From: Poriferisodalis sp965237655
GTDB taxonomy: Bacteria; Actinomycetota; Acidimicrobiia; Acidimicrobiales; Poriferisodalaceae
Length of the DNA stretch: 64,000 bases
Reading direction: 5' to 3'
Assembly (NCBI RefSeq): GCF_965237655.1
Contig: NZ_CBDEGB010000001.1
Coordinates: forward strand, 1 to 64,000
The notes beneath the pieces were generated by a model. That model was not told the DNA's origin and did not search any database. It was given only the letters and a program-made list of their open reading frames with translations. Of this stretch, positions 9,425-17,842 are shown in pieces (the stretch's first letter is position 1; the number at the start of each line of letters is the position of its first letter). The position numbers and the translations under genes were made by a program.

Positions 9425-10258
9425 TCAGGCGGCATGTTTGTATTCGTTGATGAGGCCATCGCAGCGGGTCGTTCGGACGAGTCGAAGGGGCAGCGGGTGG
9501 TCAGTCGTGTTGTCGTCGGGGTTGGTGTGTCGGGGTGGTCGCTGGTCTAGCGAGCGGTGGGGCCGGTGGGTGTTGTAGTGGTCGATGTAGTCGATCGCGA
9601 GCCGCTGAAGCTGGCGTTGGTTCCAGATGATGGTGCGGTCAAGGAAATCGCGTCGCAGGGTGCCGATCCAGCGTTCGGCGAACGCGTTGGCCACTGGGAA
9701 GCGGACCGGGTTGCGCAAGATCTTGAGGCCTTCGCTTCGCAAGATCTCGTCGAAGTCGTTGACGAACTGGCTGGCGCGGTCACGAACGAGTGCTCGGGTG
9801 TGGGTGAACCGGTCGCGATGACGCACAAAGAGGTTGCGGGCGGCTTGGGTGGTCCAGGCGCCCGTCGGATTGGCGGTGATACCGCCGTAGAAGACCTCGC
9901 GGTTGGTGACGTCGATGAACAACAACAGGTAGTAGCGGCGCAACAGGGCCGTGTCGACGGTTACGAAGTCACAGGCAACGGCGGCCTGGGAGCGCAGGAA
10001 CTGGGTCCAGGTCAGGCTCGTGCGCTGCGGAGCGGGGTCGATGCGGTGCTGTTTGAGGATTCTCCACACGGTGGAGGCGCCAACGCGGTGACCGAGGCCG
10101 ACGAGTTCTGCGGTGATGCGGCGGTAGCCCCAGGTGGGGTTGTTGGTGGCTATTTCAACGATGAGGCGACGAAGCGAGCCGGAGGTGGATGGCCGGCCCG
10201 GCGTCCTCGAGGGTTGGGTCCAGTGTCTGGCGATTCGCCGCCGGTGCCAACCCAACAG
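9425..10258 (-). pseudogene. Integrase-type transposase, C-terminal catalytic part
   Basis: This is the rve (DDE) half of a transposase of the kind often annotated as integrase core protein. It reads WHRRRIARHW, WGYRRITAELVGLG and then the catalytic residues in ACDFVTVDT (Asp), LVRDRASQF (Asp) and ANAFAERWIG (Glu), ending with YNTHRPHRSLDQRPP. It joins the N-terminal part at 13177-13408. An open frame continues across the junction into the IS256 fragment, which makes an artificial 514-residue fusion. The catalytic half looks complete but has lost its own start. Confidence 0.85.
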
Positions 10259-10266
10259 TGACACTC
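10259..10266 (+). repeat. Target-site duplication of IS256, left copy
   Basis: tgacactc here and again at 13169-13176, immediately outside the IS256 ends. Eight bases is the usual IS256-family duplication length. Confidence 0.7.
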
Positions 10267-10763
10267 GGATGTTCTGTGTAAGCGGGCCGGTCGGTTGGTC
10301 ATTTTGGGTGAGCGGGAGTCGTCCTGGGTAGCGGACGGCGAGCTGGTTCAAGCAGCGTTTCCATCCGATGGTTCCTGTTCGTTGTGGTCCTGCTGTGTTG
10401 GTGGTGATGTTCCTCATGGCGAGGCAGAGCAGTTTGAGGGCGGCTTGCTCGTTGGGGAAGTGCCCTCGGTTCTTGGTGACCTTTGTGAGCTGGCGGTTGA
10501 TGGACTCGATCATGTTGGTGGTGCAGATGACCCGGCGGGCTTCTGGGGGGCAGTCCAGGAACGGGATGAACTGTTCCCAGCTCGACCGGCACAGGCTGAC
10601 CACGGCGGGGTATCTGGCGCCGATGCCGGCTTCGAACTCGTCGAGCGCCGCCTCGGCGGCTTGGGCGTCGACGGCGGCGTACACGGGCCGCAGTTCCTTG
10701 GCGACTTGTTTGGGGTCGTTCCAGGTGACGTAGCGGTGCGAGGCCCCCAGCAGGTGCACTACG
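10267..10763 (-). pseudogene. IS256 transposase, C-terminal fragment
   Basis: Reads HRYVTWNDPKQVAKELRPVY, FIPFLDCPPEARRVICTTN, MIESINRQLTKVTKNRGHFP and WKRCLNQLAVRYPGRLP, the typical IS256 C-terminus with the third catalytic Glu in MIESINR. The N-terminal part is at 12284-13094. The joint falls at the conserved V-Q-T-x-V-V-H-L segment, where IS110 inserted. One base seems to be missing at the joint (see findings). Confidence 0.85.
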
Positions 10764-10871
10764 AGACTCCTGTTGTCAACCTTGGGCCTGACGCTGGTTG
10801 TTTGGGGGCAGGCGCGCTGGCGGGGCCGACGTCGTTTCGGTCGGCGACGGAGCGAGGGTTGTGGCGTCAGG

Positions 10872-12062
10872 TCAGCGGGGCGTCTGGGGTCGGTGGATCG
10901 CCGGGTCGTAGAGAGTGCGGTCTTGCCAGCAGCGCCACAGGACGCGCATCCAGCTCGAGGCGACGGCACGCAGGGCAGTGTGCTTGGTGGCGCCGCGTTG
11001 GCAGGCCCGGGCGTAGCGATCTGCTGAGATGGGGTCGATTCGCTTGAGCACGTAGGCCCAGCTCGTGGTGGTTGCTCGCAGTCGGCGGTTGCAGGCTCGC
11101 CGGATCCGGACCCGTTCGATCTTGCCCGACGACAGCGTCACCGGTGCTGCGCCGGCTTCGGCGAGCAGCGCCTGGGCTGTGGGGTAGCGGCCGCGGTCCT
11201 CGCCGATCTCTGAGATCAGCTCGGCCGCGGTGACACGGCCAACGGCGGGGAAGCTGTCGACGATCTGATGGTCGGGATGGTCGGCGAGGAGTTCATCGAG
11301 GCGCCGGTTGTAGGACCGGAGCTGGTTGTTCAGCAGCTCGAGCTGGTCAGCCAACGCCAGAGCCGCGTAGCTGTGTCCGGCGACGCTGCCCTCTGCTGCG
11401 GTGAGCAGGTTGGTGCGGAGCCGCTCGGCGAGCACAGCAGGCGGGACCCGGCCCGAGTAGCCCGTACGGCGACAGAAGCCGGCCATGCGCGCTTCGCCGA
11501 CCCGGCCAGCAGCCGCCGGGGTCGGGTAGTCACGCAGAAAGGCAAGCGTGACGTCGCGGTCAACGCTGGAGAACAAGCCGGTCACAGAGGGGTGATACGC
11601 GATCAGGGTCTCGCGTAGCTGCGCCTCCACGGTGATCTGGTTCTCGACACACTGGCGTCGATGCCGGGTCACGGCCCGCAGCTCGGCCCCCAGCGCCGAC
11701 GCGGGCGAGAGCGGCCGCCATCTCCAGCTGTCGGTTCGCATCAGGTCGGCCAACACGAATGCGTCGAAGCGGTCGTTCTTGCGAACGGCGGCCTGGTGCC
11801 GTTCGCGGGCAGCTGCTGAAACCCGCGGGCTCACCGGGAACACTGCGAAGCCCTCGCTGTGGAGCCGCTCGACGAGCAGCCCCTCGCTTCGCTCGATCGT
11901 GACTCCAACGAGTTCGTCGTGACCGCGCAGCACAACGACGAGCTCGTCGATGCCCGCTCGGTCGTGGGCGAAGCGCTGGTTGGTCAGCTCTCGCCCGATG
12001 TCATCGACGACTGCGGCTTGGTGATGAGCCCCGCCCCAGTCGATGCCGGCAAAGGTTGCCAT
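10872..12062 (-). CDS. IS110-family transposase (DEDD recombinase)
   Basis: A 396-residue protein. The N-terminal RuvC-like DEDD domain begins FAGIDWGGAHHQAAVVDD and includes VTIERSEGLLVERL and KNDRFDAFVLADLMR, supplying the acidic residues. The C-terminal Tnp domain has VDSFPAVGRVTAAELISEIG and AGAAPVTLSSGK, where family members carry the catalytic serine. IS110 recombinases use a bridge RNA from the element's non-coding end to pair target and donor DNA; here that RNA candidate lies directly upstream (12093-12262). The gene is full length with no frame defects. Confidence 0.93.
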   Translation of the reverse strand: MATFAGIDWGGAHHQAAVVDDIGRELTNQRFAHDRAGIDELVVVLRGHDELVGVTIERSEGLLVERLHSEGFAVFPVSPRVSAAARERHQAAVRKNDRFDAFVLADLMRTDSWRWRPLSPASALGAELRAVTRHRRQCVENQITVEAQLRETLIAYHPSVTGLFSSVDRDVTLAFLRDYPTPAAAGRVGEARMAGFCRRTGYSGRVPPAVLAERLRTNLLTAAEGSVAGHSYAALALADQLELLNNQLRSYNRRLDELLADHPDHQIVDSFPAVGRVTAAELISEIGEDRGRYPTAQALLAEAGAAPVTLSSGKIERVRIRRACNRRLRATTTSWAYVLKRIDPISADRYARACQRGATKHTALRAVASSWMRVLWRCWQDRTLYDPAIHRPQTPR

Positions 12063-12092
12063 GTGTTGTCCTCCGTCGAGGTCGGCTCATCC

Positions 12093-12262
12093 GCCTCGAC
12101 AGGCCACCACCGTCACTCGTTTCGGCGCTCGCAGCGCAACTCCTGATTGCAGTTCGAAGCCCGCCATCGACGGAAGGAACAGGTCTGCGTCTGGACCTCC
12201 CGGGTCGGTCTGCACTGGTTCTCTTCCGCCGATGCGGATGACACCCGGAACCTTTCCGGGCC
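12093..12262 (-). ncRNA. Bridge RNA candidate of the IS110 element
   Basis: Read 5' to 3' on the minus strand, the leader folds into three parts. First, a 7-bp hairpin (CCCGGAA/TTCCGGG, 12244-12260). Second, a 12-bp stem with one bulge (12223-12230 with 12169-12176 and the inner GAAC/GTTC), enclosing an internal loop around a small GACC/GGTC hairpin; its 5' side carries GTGCAGACC (12207-12215), identical to the left flank of the insertion at 12283-12291. Third, a stem GCTTCGA/TCGAGGC (12154-12160 with 12093-12099), enclosing a loop around GCGCT/AGCGC; its 5' side has CAGGAGT (12139-12145), identical to the right end at 10766-10772, and its 3' side has AACGAG (12116-12121), complementary to CTCGTT at the left end. 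This matches the known order: 5' hairpin, target loop, donor loop. Confidence 0.8.
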
Positions 12263-12283
12263 CGCCCATGATGAACCAACGAG

Positions 12284-13094
12284 GTCTGCACGGTGGCCGC
12301 GGGCCAGGTCGCCTCGATCGCGTCGGGGAGGCCTCGCAGGCCGTCGCAGCACACGATCAGCACGTCTTCGACGCCTCGGTTGCGCAGCTCGGTGAGCACC
12401 CCCAGCCAGTACTTGGCGCCCTCGCCGTCGCTGTCGCCGATCCAGATGCCCAGCACATGCTTGCGGCCGTCGAGATCGACGCCCACGGCGAGATAGGCGG
12501 GCCGGCTGGCGACGTGGCCGTCGCGGATCTTGACGTTCAGCGCGTCGATGAAGACGATCGGACAGACAGCGTCGAGGGGCCGGCTGCGCCACGCCTCGAG
12601 CTCGTCGAGCACCCCGTCGGTGACACGGCTGATCAGGTCACCGGACACCTCCACGCCGTAGATCTCCCCAAGATGGGCCGCCACGTCGCGCACGGTCATG
12701 CCCCTGGCGTACAAGGCGATGATCTTGTCGCCGAACCCTTCCAGGCGCGTCGCGCCCTTGGGCACGATCCGAGGCTCAAAGGAGCCGTCGCGGTCCCGGG
12801 GAGCGTCCACGTCCACGGTGCCGACGTCGGTGTGCACCCGCTTGGGCGCGGCGCCGTTGCGCGAGTCCCCCCAGGGTCGCCCTTCTCATAGCCCAGATGA
12901 CCGGTCAACTCCTGCGCCAGCGCCCGCTCGAGCACCGCCTTGGAGAGCTGGGTCAAAAGCCCGTCCGCGCCGAGCAGCTCGGCGCCCTCGGCGCGGACGC
13001 GTTCCATCACCGCGTCCAGCGCCTCGTCACACACCAACGGCGTCGTGTCCGCCGCCGGCCTCGCCGGCAGCCTCTCTCGATAATTCTCAATCAT
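12284..13094 (-). pseudogene. IS256 transposase, N-terminal fragment, frameshifted
   Basis: Begins with LLTQLSKAVLERALAQELTG and LGYEKGDPGG, then shifts frame at about 12866-12871, where six G on the minus strand need seven to keep the frame. It continues RVHTDVGTVDVDAPRDRDG, the first catalytic Asp in VFIDALNVKIRDG and the second in VCCDGLRGLPDAI. It ends at TVQTS where IS110 begins. Together with 10267-10763 it accounts for a whole IS256 transposase. Confidence 0.85.
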
Positions 13095-13168
13095 TGCGGT
13101 CCTTCCTGTCGCCTCGGCATCCAACACCGACACGACACTCTCAGACCAACCCCCTTACACAGAGGATC

Positions 13169-13176
13169 TGACACTC
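13169..13176 (+). repeat. Target-site duplication of IS256, right copy
   Basis: tgacactc, identical to 10259-10266 in the same orientation. Confidence 0.7.
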
Positions 13177-13408
13177 TCAACAAGGTCTCTGGTGTGACGA
13201 GCCAGCCAGCTCGCCGCCGTCGGGGCAGGGCCGCCGCGATCGCACCCAGCAGCGCCCGGTCCTCATCGGCGAGGGCTGGTCGGTTGTTCTGCCGGTGCAG
13301 GACTGCGAGCTGATGGCGCAACACGATGATCTCAAGGTCCCTCGAGCGTCCCGAGCGCACCGCCAAGCGCGCCAACGACACCAGCAACAGGTACAGAATG
13401 CGACACAT
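13177..13408 (-). pseudogene. Integrase-type transposase, N-terminal part
   Basis: Starts at ATG 13408 and reads ILYLLLVSLARLAVRSGRS, LEIIVLRHQLAVLHRQ, DRALLGAIAAALPR and AGWLVTPETLLR. This is the usual N-terminal helical region that precedes the WHRRR motif found at the far side of the IS256 insertion (near 10240). The two parts therefore belong to one gene. Confidence 0.85.
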
Positions 13409-13458
13409 AGAACCTCAGGATGCAAGCGCATCATGCCTGGTCAGCGCACTCGACCATA

Positions 13459-13473
13459 TTTTGGGCACCCACA
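13459..13473 (+). repeat. Right terminal inverted repeat of the integrase-type transposon
   Basis: ttttgggcacccaca, the exact reverse complement of 9395-9409. Confidence 0.75.
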
Positions 13474-14254
13474 CGCACCCGGCCCGGTTAGTCACCTCAC
13501 ACGCCATGAACGAGGCAGACGGCCGCTGAGCCGTTTGCTTCTTCGCGTCCCCACACCGACAGCGCAAGACACGCGTCACGCGAGTTGCCCCACTCGGCGC
13601 GGTTGAGCGGTTCAACACCCGCCAGAACGCGCAAAAACGGGCCGAAACGGCCCGATTTCATGGATACTGGCCAACAAAAATACAAATATTGGCCAACAAC
13701 TTCTTGGTGGGATGTTGGCCAGTCGCGTTTGCCCAGGTCAGACGAGGCAAATTTTGGCCGATCCGTGAATCTCCACATGATTTTGGCCGAATCTCCACAT
13801 TGGCCGCGAAGGGGTAAAACCCCTGGTCAGAGCGTCGCGTGGCGCTCCGAAGGTGGACAAAGTCGGCACAAATGGGTTCCCAAGAGGCCATTTTCGGGGC
13901 GAAATTGCCGATTTCGGTGGTTCTGAGCGCTCCCGCGAAGCTGAGGGTTATGAGATTTCTCCATGGTTGCGGCGCCACCCGCATGGACCTTCTCAACCGA
14001 GGCACAAGCGGTCGCCATCGCACAGGCCGCTCGCCGCGACACCGACGGCTGCCGTCGCAGTCAACGCTGCTTCGGCCGCGCCAAGACCAAGAGAGAGGCC
14101 GTTCGCGCTCTGAGATGGCGCGTCTCGATTCGCATCTGGACTCACCTCACCGCTGATCGCTTGACATTCGAGCTCAGATAGCGGCCACCACCGAAATCGC
14201 GACATCGGTGTGCGAAGAGAGTGGTGCGACACTGCGGTCGCTGCGCCTTTGGTG
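13474..14254. other. Gene-poor stretch with a hairpin and a dispersed repeat
   Basis: No intact gene. It holds a 7-bp hairpin CGGGCCG-AAA-CGGCCCG at 13638-13654 followed by a short T run, three ttggcca motifs between 13665 and 13720, and a repeat at about 13706-13975 that recurs at 27084-27350. Near 14085-14180 the plus strand reads AKTKREAVRALRWRVS before a stop, which faintly resembles an IS110 transposase C-terminus. Confidence 0.5.
13706..13975 (+). repeat. Dispersed repeat, copy 1
   Basis: Shares gggatgttggccagt, tctccacattggcc, cgaagggg and cctggtcagagcgtcgcg in the same order and orientation with 27084-27350. The copies are diverged and differ by small indels. Both lie next to truncated IS elements. 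No reading frame is conserved well enough to call it a gene. Confidence 0.65.
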
Positions 14255-16384
14255 TCACCGTGGGGAGTGGGTCCAGCCGAGACGGTCTAGTTCGGTCCGC
14301 ACAGGTTCGAAGGTCGCTTCGTCTACGCGGTCTTTGAGCGCTTGGATGAAGTAGCCCGCGATCATCTCGATGTTCCGGGCCGCGTCGTGGGAGGTGTTCT
14401 GCAGCAGGTGTGCCATGAACCGCGTCGCTTCGTGGGGATGGTGTTCGACGAAGCGGATGAAGTGACCTGTTCCTTGGTTGACGCTGTACACCTCTGTGAA
14501 CAGGAACGAGTCTTGAGGCAGCGGTGTGGGAGCCCGGCAGGCGAGGTCGACGGCTGCGGGTGCGTTCTCGTCCAACAAGATGACCCAGCCTGCGAGCGCT
14601 CCTGATTCGGACTCGTTGAGTGGTCGGGGGATGCCTTCGAGTCGTGACAGCCAGTAGTCGTGCATCCAGCCATGCCATTGCGCTGAGATGGCCTGTGAGT
14701 CCTCGGTTTGCAGTTGTAGGGCGACGGCATTGATGAATGCGGCTCGTGTCGCCTCGGACGCTGCGCTGGTGAAACCGGTGAGCCATATGGCGGAGCCGAT
14801 TGGCGTGTCGGGATGGACCGCTACGCACAGCTCGGCTGAGAGGAATGCGAATGCGCGTCGCGCTTCAGCACAGCATTGGTCAGCGTGTTCGGCGAATCTG
14901 TGAAAGCGGTCGAGCAGCCCGTCCTGGAGCAGTTCAGGGTTCCAGCGTCGATCGGCAAGGTAGGCATCCCAGCAGCGCACCGATCGTTGCTCGCCCTCGG
15001 TGGGATCCATCAATGGCATCAAATGTCCGCTGGCCCAGTCTCGGTCTGCGGCGTGAAAGGGTGCTAGGTAGCGGGCGCACATCGTCTGTCCAACTCTCGC
15101 CGCCGGCGAGTCGCTCTCGAGTATGCGCTCAAGAAGCTCTCTGTCCACCGGCAGCAGACCGCCGCCGGGTACTGATCGGGACCTCACTTCCGTGAGGGCG
15201 ATGTGAACTGCCAATTCGGTGATCTTGCCGGCCCAGTTGTTGATCGCGACGTGGTGCCATCCGTGCTCGACGAACGCCTCACTTGGCGCCTCCCAAATGT
15301 GTTCGACGGTGTCCCATACATTTCGGAGGACCCGACGCGTTCGGTCCCGGTCCGACGAGGTGAGCTGGGAGCGCACTTGCGGGGAGTTCAGCGTTGTGAG
15401 CACGTTCCGGGCTAGTGAACGAACCGGTGCCGATCCATTGTCTGCGGACTCGACGAGCGCCTCGAGCAATTCGATTCCTCCGAGAGGCTGGAGTTCCGTC
15501 GCGTCAGCCGCTGCCATCAGCGCTCTATCCCACCGGTATGGCCGTTCATCTTCGGTTTCGGTTGGCTCTGCGTAGGCGAGCAGGGCCGCCACGGCGGCGG
15601 AGGCATCTGAGACAAGATCGGCCGCGAGGTGCTCTGGTGGGACTATCGGTTCGAGTTCAGACGAGCTGGAGCTGATCTCGATCCACCGCAGGTGATCGGG
15701 GTGCTCGGACATCGCAGATTCAGGTTGAGCCGCTTGGGCTTCGGCGAAGGCACTCTTCGCTGTTGGTGAGTTGGGGGCATGTTCGACGATCCAGCTCAGT
15801 CGGTTGAAGATGAGCCAGCTGATATCGGGAGAATCGTCGTGAGTGATCGCTTGGATGAGTGCTTCGATGCGGTCCTCGGACGCCTGATGAACGGCTCGCG
15901 CGATGAGTCGCATGACTTCGTGATGGAGTGAGGTGTCTGTCACCCATCCGTTCTGTTGAAGCAGCCAGTCGAGTCTGTCGTCAGCGGGGATGTCGGTGCG
16001 TTCTGCCCGTGCGTGGATGGCCAGCCGCTTGAGTATCGGCCATGGCGACGCGGTCCACGATTCGACGAAGCCCGACGCGATGCCGGGCCGGTCAGCAGCT
16101 AAGGCATCGTGCAGGTCGCGGGCGGCATCGACGAGGAAGTCCCTGTCGGGGGCGCTGAGGTTCTGTTCGTGGGGTTCGATGGCGGCACGCCCGTCGAAGG
16201 CGTCGTGATTGCCGGCGATGCTCTCGATGCGGCAGACGCGGCGGATGTGCGCGTCGATGATGCTCAGCAGATCAGGAATCAGGTGAGTGCGTTGCGTCCA
16301 GAATTCGCCATCAGGATCGCGTGGTATCCGGTCGGAGTTCGGATCCTGACTCGTTGCGGTGAAGGCAAGAGACGGTTCAAGCAT
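14255..16384 (-). CDS. C-terminal helical part of a split SIR2-family protein
   Basis: This 709-residue frame is rich in helices, with no recognised catalytic motif. It continues a SIR2-domain protein encoded upstream. In the same direction the previous frame ends in PTIQPPPRW, and shifting by one base in the C7 run (16397-16403) gives PTIQPPPDGWPMLEPSLAF, a smooth join into this frame. The whole protein would be about 1150 residues: SIR2 at the N-terminus and a long helical sensor or scaffold, the layout of large defence-associated sirtuins. The ATG at 16384 has no clear ribosome site, so separate translation is uncertain. Confidence 0.6.
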   Translation of the reverse strand: MLEPSLAFTATSQDPNSDRIPRDPDGEFWTQRTHLIPDLLSIIDAHIRRVCRIESIAGNHDAFDGRAAIEPHEQNLSAPDRDFLVDAARDLHDALAADRPGIASGFVESWTASPWPILKRLAIHARAERTDIPADDRLDWLLQQNGWVTDTSLHHEVMRLIARAVHQASEDRIEALIQAITHDDSPDISWLIFNRLSWIVEHAPNSPTAKSAFAEAQAAQPESAMSEHPDHLRWIEISSSSSELEPIVPPEHLAADLVSDASAAVAALLAYAEPTETEDERPYRWDRALMAAADATELQPLGGIELLEALVESADNGSAPVRSLARNVLTTLNSPQVRSQLTSSDRDRTRRVLRNVWDTVEHIWEAPSEAFVEHGWHHVAINNWAGKITELAVHIALTEVRSRSVPGGGLLPVDRELLERILESDSPAARVGQTMCARYLAPFHAADRDWASGHLMPLMDPTEGEQRSVRCWDAYLADRRWNPELLQDGLLDRFHRFAEHADQCCAEARRAFAFLSAELCVAVHPDTPIGSAIWLTGFTSAASEATRAAFINAVALQLQTEDSQAISAQWHGWMHDYWLSRLEGIPRPLNESESGALAGWVILLDENAPAAVDLACRAPTPLPQDSFLFTEVYSVNQGTGHFIRFVEHHPHEATRFMAHLLQNTSHDAARNIEMIAGYFIQALKDRVDEATFEPVRTELDRLGWTHSPR

Positions 16385-16832
16385 GGGCCACCCATCGGGG
16401 GGGTGGCTGGATCGTTGGAGCGCAGACTCGATCGATGAGCTCCAAGAACTCGTTGTCGCCGAGGTCGTTCCAGCGCATCAGATTCGTGAAGTACCGGAAT
16501 CGGTCGGCGCCCAGCGCGATCGGAGCGGTGTCCGCCAGAACCAGTCGCAGCCGTGCGGCTATCCCGCGACTTGTGCCCCCGCGGAAACCCAGGCGAGTCA
16601 CCAAGTTCGCCCAGAGCGTGGAGTGAATGCGCCCTCGGCGGGCGAGGAGTGCCCGCAGCACGGCGTCTGCGGTGTCGTCGTCGTCGTTGAAGTGATCAAG
16701 GAACCACGACAGCAGCGCATTGTCGACGCTGCTCAGGACCTCAGACGTCGGTGCGAACAAGGCAGTGTTCGCGCGTTCTGCAATCCACTGGATCCAAACC
16801 GACCCGCGGGCGTTCTGGGTGAAGGCCTGCAC
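16377..16832 (-). pseudogene. Middle fragment of the split SIR2-family protein
   Basis: This frame lies in phase with the SIR2 domain frame, separated only by an in-frame TGA at 16845-16847 (ADVI-stop-DPDLVQAFTQNARG). Its 151 residues from GTG 16832 are helical (SVDNALLSWFLDHFNDDDD, LWANLVTRLGF). It stops soon after a C7 run that would restore phase with the 709-residue frame if one C were absent. It is probably not made as an independent protein. Confidence 0.6.
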
Positions 16833-16844
16833 CAGATCCGGATC

Positions 16845-17714
16845 TCAGATGACATCGGCCAGGTAGGACTCGTCGAGGTCCGAGAGCCCGTCGAGAGACT
16901 CGCATTCGGTGACGATTCGAGTAACCCAATCGACGTGCTGATCACGGGTCGTGCCGGCTCGTTGCGCCCACTCACTCAGCAAGAGTGGCAGGTTGTCGTG
17001 ATGTCCGTATCCCACCGGCGTGATGTCCAGCGCCTTCCACTTGGGATCGTCGGGCCGGGGATGAAGGGTCAGCAGATCCGTGCGGCCGCGAGCGGCGCGC
17101 AGCACGTACTGCATCAGTGTGTCGTCGGCGCTGTATCCGACGAACAGCACCGTGCTCGACGCGAACATGCGGTGCAGGAACGCGAGCGTCGGCGACAGCG
17201 GCTGCATGTAGGCCTCGGCGAAGTCCGATCTGGTAATAACCAGCCGGCTCGGTTCTTGCTCGACCCAACCGTGCAGATGAACGACACCTTCGAAGTCCTC
17301 GTCACCGGGAAGATCAGGCGCCTCATAGACCCGAACATTCTGCGGCAGGCACGCAGCCAAGTGCCGGTCGTAGTTGGTCGTGACGATTCGTATCGCGGGT
17401 CCCGCCTGAGCGAGCTCATCTACAGCTCTGTGCACATCATTCGGTGCAGGGGACTCACCGACGATTCTGCGAACGGCGGCGTGGACACCGAGTCCCCGCC
17501 CCTCGAGCTCCTCGAACATCTCCTCAGGCGCGCTCGAAACGTCGGGGGCACCTCCGAGACCGAGTTCGTCAGCAACGCGATGAGCCAGCCCGTCTAGCAG
17601 CGGAATGCACGACGGAGCCGGAAGCGAGACACCCGCACCGACAAACAAGACAAGACATCCCTGCTTGTGCGCCTCCACGAGGCCGGTCGGTAGTTCTGCG
17701 TGCTCAAGCCGCAT
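16845..17714 (-). CDS. SIR2-family NAD-binding/NADase domain protein
   Basis: The SIR2 fold is shown by CLVLFVGAGVS (NAD-binding, residues 20-30), TTNYD (residues 112-116) and VVHLHGW with the catalytic-type His148, then VLFVGYSADDT. In defence systems such domains (ThsA, DSR, SIR2-APAZ) hydrolyse NAD+ on phage sensing; this one probably does the same. I chose ATG 17714 because the SIR2 motif follows at the usual distance. Translation would end at TGA 16845, after which the same frame continues with related helical sequence, so the natural protein was longer. A RES gene lies 128 bases upstream on the same strand. Confidence 0.8.
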   Translation of the reverse strand: MRLEHAELPTGLVEAHKQGCLVLFVGAGVSLPAPSCIPLLDGLAHRVADELGLGGAPDVSSAPEEMFEELEGRGLGVHAAVRRIVGESPAPNDVHRAVDELAQAGPAIRIVTTNYDRHLAACLPQNVRVYEAPDLPGDEDFEGVVHLHGWVEQEPSRLVITRSDFAEAYMQPLSPTLAFLHRMFASSTVLFVGYSADDTLMQYVLRAARGRTDLLTLHPRPDDPKWKALDITPVGYGHHDNLPLLLSEWAQRAGTTRDQHVDWVTRIVTECESLDGLSDLDESYLADVI

Positions 17715-17842
17715 CCACCGCAGGGTAGAGAGCTCCGAACCGCAGACCACTTGGCCGACCGGTCCCATGGCTCGCGAGCAGCACCGCCTCCAGTTCCGAG
17801 GCCCTTGTCGGTTCGCGGCGGTCTAAGGGAGAGGTCTGAGCC

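Larger units (their letters stand above)
10764..12283 (-). mobile_element. IS110-family element inserted in IS256, with bridge-RNA leader
   Basis: On the minus strand the element runs from the CT dinucleotide at 12283-12282 to the CT at 10765-10764. It has no inverted repeats, as expected for IS110. It contains a 221-base non-coding left end, the recombinase gene, and a 106-base right end. Its limits were set by the point where the IS256 reading stops on each side and by matches between the leader RNA loops and both ends: CAGGAGT next to the right core and CTCGTT at the left core. The coding part looks intact, so it may still be active. Confidence 0.85.
10267..13168 (-). mobile_element. IS256-family element inserted in the integrase-type transposon
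   Basis: The ends carry related inverted repeats sharing TCTGTGTAAG followed by GGG (near 10272 and 13158), and they are flanked by the 8-base duplication tgacactc. The transposase lies on the minus strand and is split by the IS110 element at 10764-12283. Removing that insertion leaves about 1.4 kb, the normal length for this family. The insertion cuts the host transposase between its N-terminal helical part and the WHRRR motif. Confidence 0.8.
9395..13473 (-). mobile_element. Integrase-type (IS3-like) transposon, interrupted by IS256 and IS110
   Basis: A perfect 15-base terminal inverted repeat bounds this element: tgtgggtgcccaaaa at 9395-9409 and its reverse complement at 13459-13473. The two halves of one rve-domain transposase lie just inside the ends, on the minus strand. 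The middle is occupied by an IS256 element (10267-13168), which contains an IS110 element. Without the insertions the transposon would be about 1.2 kb. No target duplication was recognised outside the repeats. Confidence 0.75.

Noticed and set aside
9425..10969. One 514-residue transposase
   Set aside because: It is an accidental fusion of an integrase-type catalytic half with an IS256 C-terminus and IS110 end sequence; the junction carries the IS256 target duplication.
14085..14180. IS110 transposase C-terminus
   Set aside because: Only about 16 residues look similar (KTKREAVRAL); too short to list as a feature.
16845..16847. TGA read as selenocysteine or programmed readthrough
   Set aside because: No selenocysteine insertion element was recognised after the codon, and a second break follows nearby; mutation or error is simpler.
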